A program made the position numbers and the translations under genes. Positions 21,938-25,285 of a stretch of 25,285 nucleotides of DNA are shown one piece after another (the stretch's first letter is position 1; each line of letters opens with the position of its first letter). The notes beneath the pieces are model-generated. The model made no database searches and was not told the origin of the DNA. It saw nothing but the letters and a program-made list of their open reading frames with translations. Source of the stretch: Anaerolineae bacterium (GTDB lineage Bacteria > Chloroflexota > Anaerolineae > JAFGEY01); the NCBI GenBank assembly GCA_016931365.1, contig JAFGEY010000212.1:1-25285 (forward strand), read 5' to 3'.

Positions 21938-22999
21938 GTGGTCTCATCGAAAAATTTCGAACCCAATTGCATCTGTGGTGTCGATCTCACCCCAGCCTAC
22001 GCGGAGCAAGTCGGCCGGGCTGTTGGTACGCGGATGGCTGCTGGACGCCTGGTGGTCGGGGGGGATACGCGGCCGAGCACGCCTTTGCTCAAAGAGGCGT
22101 TGATCGCCGGCCTGTTGAGTACCGGGTGTGAGGTCTATGATGTAGGCACGCTACCTGTGCCTGCGCTTTCGTTTGCCAAAGATCGCTTCTGGGCCGACGG
22201 CGCGGTGATGGTCACTGCCTCACACCGTCCGCCGCAAGAAAATGGGTTCAAGATCACCCTCGGCAAATTTCCAACTACAATCGAGGAGATTCAAGACCTG
22301 CTTGATGCCGTGGAAAGCGGTGGGCCCTTCGCCAGCGGCTCCGGCAAGTTAGTGATCCAGAATACGCTAGAGCCGTATGCCACATTTCTTGTCGCACGCT
22401 TTGTGCCGACGGATTCGCTGCGCGTGACTGTCGATACGGGCAACGGGACAATGCGCCGTCTGGTCACGCCGATCCTGTTGTCAATGGAGTATGAGGTGAC
22501 GGAACGCGAGTACGAATCGCCAGATATTTTGGTTCCCGATCCCTCGTTGGATGCCCCCAAGGCGGCTTTGATCCAGGCTGTTCTTGACAATCATGCTCAT
22601 CTGGGCGTGGCATTTGACGGGGATGGTGATCGCGTTATTTTCGCCAGCGAGCGAGGGCGCGTTTTAGACCCAGGCCTGGTGATTGCCTTGCTTGCCCGTG
22701 CATTGTTGACCTACCAACCGGGCAGCCAGGTGATCTATGACGACAGCTATGCGCCTTTTGTCGCTGATGTTGTTCGCCAGTGCGGGGGCGTTCCCACCCA
22801 GCTTTCGGGCATCCAGTCGGACCTTAAACGCGCTTTTTTGGAGCGAGGGGCGATTCTTGGCGGCGATCGTTGGGGACATTATTTCTTCCGTGCGATGGGA
22901 GGCGACGATCCACTCTATGCGATGCTGGTTTTACTGCGGCTGATCAGCCGGACGGAAGGTGGGCTAGAGTCTTTGATCGCCGACTATGTGAATGATTGA
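21938..22999 (+). CDS. Phosphohexomutase-like protein lacking domain 4, 353 aa
   Basis: An in-frame TAG at 21914 limits the N-terminus. GTG at 21938, with AAAGAG eight bases upstream, is the best start. The first residues (FEPNCICGVDLTPAYAEQVG) align with the usual FRxYDIRG... entry but have lost its key residues. The phosphoserine loop TASHRPP (Ser95) and metal loop DGDGDR (227-232) are present. The sugar loop, normally GGExSGH, is GGDRWGHYFF (308-317). The protein ends at the close of domain 3, so the phosphate-binding domain with RxSGTEP is absent; typical relatives have about 450 residues. It might be inactive, work with a separate domain, or have a sensing role. No coding remnant follows the stop. 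Confidence 0.85.
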   Translation: MVSSKNFEPNCICGVDLTPAYAEQVGRAVGTRMAAGRLVVGGDTRPSTPLLKEALIAGLLSTGCEVYDVGTLPVPALSFAKDRFWADGAVMVTASHRPPQENGFKITLGKFPTTIEEIQDLLDAVESGGPFASGSGKLVIQNTLEPYATFLVARFVPTDSLRVTVDTGNGTMRRLVTPILLSMEYEVTEREYESPDILVPDPSLDAPKAALIQAVLDNHAHLGVAFDGDGDRVIFASERGRVLDPGLVIALLARALLTYQPGSQVIYDDSYAPFVADVVRQCGGVPTQLSGIQSDLKRAFLERGAILGGDRWGHYFFRAMGGDDPLYAMLVLLRLISRTEGGLESLIADYVND

Positions 23000-23180
23000 T
23001 GAGTCTCCTGAAAAAAGGTCGAGAGCGACGAGCGAGTCAAAATACTCGATACATCAGATATCTTGGAGTTTTGCAAACTGTTCTTAATAGGTGCAAGAAC
23101 AAAGCTTCGATAAGCACTTTGACGAACACCCGATCTTTTTTCGGCAAAGCTATTGATGCGCGTTGAGCGTCTGAAAAAGA
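23000..23180. other. Intergenic stretch with no recognised feature
   Basis: Between the mutase-like gene and the terminator at 23181 there is AT-richer sequence with no ORF carrying a ribosome-binding site, no consensus promoter and no long inverted repeat that I can see. Confidence 0.5.
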
Positions 23181-23227
23181 AAAAAGCGAGGCGTCAAGTG
23201 AGTTCTGTACTTGACGCCTCGCTTTTT
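23181..23227. terminator. Bidirectional terminator
   Basis: AAAAAGCGAGGCGTCAAGT (23181-23199) pairs perfectly with the arm ending 23227, leaving a 9-nt loop. T runs flank both sides, so it can end the plus-strand mutase-like transcript and the minus-strand 67-aa gene transcript. Confidence 0.9.
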
Positions 23228-23257
23228 ATCTTGGTGTGATAAACAAGTTAGTTCTGG

Positions 23258-23461
23258 TTAGCTTGTTTTGTAGCAGCCGCGATGAAAAGCAACCTGACGA
23301 CGCTTGCGCGTGCGGCCTTGTTCAAATTCGACCATTCTGACCATCAACAACTCGCCCTGTTTGATCGGCTGTTCGCACGATGTGCACACATAACCGCTAA
23401 GGCGAGCACGGTTTGCTTCACGGGTTGCTACGTCAGCACCCATTTTACTTGCACGAGCCAT
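23258..23461 (-). CDS. Small Cys2-His-Cys zinc-finger-like protein, 67 aa
   Basis: The start has GGAGGAAG about seven bases upstream of ATG. The product has a basic N-terminus (MARASKMGADVATREANRAR), then C26-x2-C29 and H60-x2-C63, a spacing that fits a single zinc site of treble-clef or PARP-finger-like type. A Lys/Arg-rich hairpin (GRTRKRRQ) lies between the pairs. Nucleic-acid binding is a reasonable guess. A strong promoter and terminator frame it as a monocistronic gene, divergent from the UV endonuclease gene. I do not recognise a named family. Confidence 0.82.
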   Translation of the reverse strand: MARASKMGADVATREANRARLSGYVCTSCEQPIKQGELLMVRMVEFEQGRTRKRRQVAFHRGCYKTS

Positions 23462-23522
23462 TCCAACTTCCTCCGTCTAGACAGATAGCGTATGCGCCTG
23501 ATTTGATCAACAACAGTTGGAG

Positions 23523-23551
23523 ATTCTATCAGTTTTGCCGCGTTTTGTCAA
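23523..23551 (-). promoter_or_regulatory. Sigma70-type promoter of the 67-aa gene
   Basis: TTGACA (23546-23551) and TAGAAT (23523-23528) are 17 bases apart on the minus strand. The start near 23516 gives a leader of about 55 bases. Confidence 0.82.
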
Positions 23552-23612
23552 ATGTCGGACGGATATGAACAGGGATTGTTGTGAATTATCTTTGCGCCAG
23601 GGAGGGCAGTCG

Positions 23613-24566
23613 ATGAAGCTGGGTTTTGCGGTCAAAGTGGTGGGCCGAGAGGGGCTCAAGTCGAATGACAGCCGCCGCTGGCAAAACAATCCGCACCTTT
23701 CGGTGAGCCTGGCCTATTTGCGTGATATTTTCCTCTATTTGCGCGATGCCGGGATCAAAATGTATCGACTGTCTTCTGACCTGGCTCCTTATGTGACCCA
23801 TCCAGAATTTTCCCAATTTCACCGTCAGATTGAGGACTGCGCCGGCGAACTGGCTGCGATCGGCGAAATGGCCCGGCAAGCTGACCTGCGTCTGTCCTTC
23901 CATCCGGCAGCCTTTGTCGTGCTCAATGCCGTCGATCAAACGGTGGCCCAAAAATCAGTCGCCGATTTCGAGGCCCAGTCGCGAATACTTGATCTGATGG
24001 GGCTGGGAGCGGAAGCGGTGATGGTGACACATGTCGGCGGGGCTTATGGCGACAAAGCAGAATCGATGCGGCGTTTTGTCGAACGATACCGGGCGTTGCC
24101 CGAGCCGGTCAAGCGCCGGCTGGTGCTTGAAAACGATGAGCGCAATTATACCCTCGGCGATGCGTATGCCATCCACGAGCAGACGGGCATTCGCCTGGTG
24201 TTCGATCAACTGCACGAGTTGTGCAACCCCACACCTGGTCTGACGCTGCACGAGGCGCTCGGACGGGCACTCGACACTTGGCCCGACGGGCAGACGCCCA
24301 AGATTCATTACAGCACCACGCGTACTGCGATGGTCGAAACCGACGAGGGGCAGCAGCAAAAAGCGCGCCTGCACGAGCCACGGCTGTCGCAACACGCCGA
24401 CCTGATCGATCCCTTTGCGTTCATCGAGTTTGTGCGGGGGGCTGAAGGGCTACGCGATTTCGATGCAATGTTGGAGTGCAAAGCCAAGGATGTCGCGTTG
24501 CTGAGGCTGAGAAGACACTTGAGCCAGATGGCTCCCGAGTTGATACAAAAATGGCATATTGAGTAA
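23613..24566 (+). CDS. uvsE: UV-damage endonuclease, UvsE/UVDE family, 317 aa
   Basis: The start at 23613 follows GGGAGGG by seven bases; a longer frame from 23517 overlaps the opposite promoter and is not needed. The product opens MKLGFAVKVVGREGLKSNDS and continues with NPHLSVSLAYLRDIFLYLRD and KMYRLSSDLAPYVTHPEF. Likely metal ligands on the TIM barrel are SFHPA, VTHVGGAYGDK, LENDE, FDQLHELCNP and KIHYS, as in UvsE/UVDE. The enzyme nicks DNA 5' of UV photoproducts and other lesions, starting an alternative excision repair. Length is normal. It is a single gene that converges on the glycosyltransferase gene. No clear promoter was found, because the upstream DNA is occupied by the divergent promoter. 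Confidence 0.9.
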   Translation: MKLGFAVKVVGREGLKSNDSRRWQNNPHLSVSLAYLRDIFLYLRDAGIKMYRLSSDLAPYVTHPEFSQFHRQIEDCAGELAAIGEMARQADLRLSFHPAAFVVLNAVDQTVAQKSVADFEAQSRILDLMGLGAEAVMVTHVGGAYGDKAESMRRFVERYRALPEPVKRRLVLENDERNYTLGDAYAIHEQTGIRLVFDQLHELCNPTPGLTLHEALGRALDTWPDGQTPKIHYSTTRTAMVETDEGQQQKARLHEPRLSQHADLIDPFAFIEFVRGAEGLRDFDAMLECKAKDVALLRLRRHLSQMAPELIQKWHIE

Positions 24567-24585
24567 AAAGATGGTGCGCTGTGTG

Positions 24586-25285
24586 TCAGGCGCAGCCTGA
24601 CAAGTGATAGACGCTTTCCAACCGGGGCACGATATTCGTCCAGTCGTATTGTTTGGCGAACTCGAATCCTGCCTCGCCCAACTTTTTGCACCGGGATGGA
24701 TCGTTCAGCAGTGATATCACTGCCTGGGCGAACTGCGCCGGGTCGTTCGCCAAAAGGGCTTCCTGCCCCGAGGTCAACCCAAAGCCGTCACAGCCCATCG
24801 TCGTCGAGACGATGGGCTTTTTCATGGCCATTGCTTCCAGCACCTTGAGACGCGTGCCGCCGCCGCTTTGCAGGGGGATCACATAGACATCGGCGCTGGC
24901 AAAGTAGGGCAACGTGTCGGGCACGCTGCCAGTGATCGCAATCCCCGGCCTTTCTTTGAGCGCGTCGAGCCGTCGATGGGGCCGCTGTCCGACGACGTAA
25001 AACTGTGCATCCGGCACCCGCGAGCGGATGCGTCCAAACACTTGATCCGCAAACCACAGCACGGCATCGACGTTGGGCCGAAAATCCATCGTCCCGGTAA
25101 AGAGCAGGCTGTGCGGCGGCAAAATGGGTGCTGCGGGTTGAAATAAAGTGTACGCGGCCACGTCGACGCCGTTGGGCACGACGGTCACATCGAGGTTGGG
25201 CACTAGGCGACGCAGGGCGGCGGCGTCTTGATCGGAGACTGCTGTCACCGCATCGACGCTGCGGCAGGCCCAGGCCTCGTATCGC
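24586..25285 (-). CDS. Glycosyltransferase, C-terminal part (5' end outside window)
   Basis: The frame is open to the window edge, so the GTG at 25248 is not taken as the start; residues RYEAWACRSVDAVTAVSDQD precede and span it. The visible 232 residues are the donor half of a GT-B enzyme: VTVVPNGVD, LLFTGTMDFRPNVDAVLWFA, FYVVGQRPHRRL, VPDTLPYFASADVYVIPLQS, GGGTRLKVLEAMAMKKPIV and SCDGFGLTSG-like text, then a C-terminal helix. This resembles PEP-CTERM/exopolysaccharide-associated GT4 sugar transferases. The stop codon sits in a 7-bp hairpin (24584-24602). Confidence 0.88.
   Translation of the reverse strand, partial: RYEAWACRSVDAVTAVSDQDAAALRRLVPNLDVTVVPNGVDVAAYTLFQPAAPILPPHSLLFTGTMDFRPNVDAVLWFADQVFGRIRSRVPDAQFYVVGQRPHRRLDALKERPGIAITGSVPDTLPYFASADVYVIPLQSGGGTRLKVLEAMAMKKPIVSTTMGCDGFGLTSGQEALLANDPAQFAQAVISLLNDPSRCKKLGEAGFEFAKQYDWTNIVPRLESVYHLSGCA

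Noticed and set aside
21901..22131. Frameshift hypothesis for the mutase-like gene start
   Set aside because: The alternative frame reads FRTQLHLW, but the accepted frame aligns smoothly into DLTPAYAEQVG, so no frameshift is needed.
24584..24602. Terminator between uvsE and the glycosyltransferase
   Set aside because: The 7-bp hairpin has no T run on either side and lies mainly inside the end of the coding sequence.

Overview
The window looks like a chromosomal segment of a heterotrophic member of the Chloroflexota, most likely Anaerolineae. This is inferred, not tested. The support is a LysW-like carrier protein tail, family-typical small proteins, a BchI-like ATPase with no photosynthesis genes around it, a Dpp/Opp-type ABC importer with a Tat/lipobox binding protein, and many short palindromic intergenic elements. 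Coding density is high and nearly everything reads on the minus strand. No rRNA, tRNA, CRISPR array or transposase was found.

Layout from left to right: (1) 1-143 (+), the 3' end of a LysW-like gene with a strong terminator. (2) 240-3371 (-), a 1043-residue protein with a GNAT-like N-terminus and a long beta-rich tail. (3) 3430-4171 (-), a compact leader: a consensus promoter, a 26-codon ORF, two near-identical terminator hairpins in tandem, a 12-codon ORF and an 81-aa protein. (4) 4168-4533 (-), a 121-aa helical protein with its own extended -10 promoter. (5) 4703-6972 (-), a B12-binding-type radical SAM enzyme followed by a six-helix membrane protein. (6) 7252-13321 (-), a complete oligopeptide/oligosaccharide ABC importer in the order binding protein, two permeases, two ATPases. 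(7) 13688-16246 (-), an 852-aa protein of unrecognised family with carbohydrate-enzyme features. (8) 16320-21640 (-), a five-gene surface-polysaccharide operon: UDP-glucuronate decarboxylase-like SDR, O-antigen-ligase-like protein, GtrA, GT4 glycosyltransferase and BchI-like ATPase. (9) 21938-22999 (+), a phosphohexomutase lacking its fourth domain. (10) 23258-23461 (-), a 67-aa Cys2-His-Cys protein, divergent from a UvsE/UVDE endonuclease at 23613-24566 (+). (11) 24586-25285 (-), a glycosyltransferase truncated by the window edge.

The genes fall into two themes. One is polysaccharide handling: UDP-sugar supply, polymerisation or ligation, glycosyltransfer, a mutase homologue, and probably the importer with the 852-aa protein as an uptake and breakdown unit. 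The other is DNA-level ornament. At least three families of short inverted-repeat elements are present in two or three copies each, usually at gene ends. In three genes the stop codon lies inside or touching an element.

The most unusual stretch is 3814-4171. A perfect sigma70-type promoter overlaps the stop codon of the upstream gene and drives two micro-ORFs with strong ribosome-binding sites. They are separated by two terminators with the same 9-bp stem, and the loop of the first is complementary to the end of the first micro-ORF. It reads like an undescribed translation-coupled attenuator, or a small-peptide locus.
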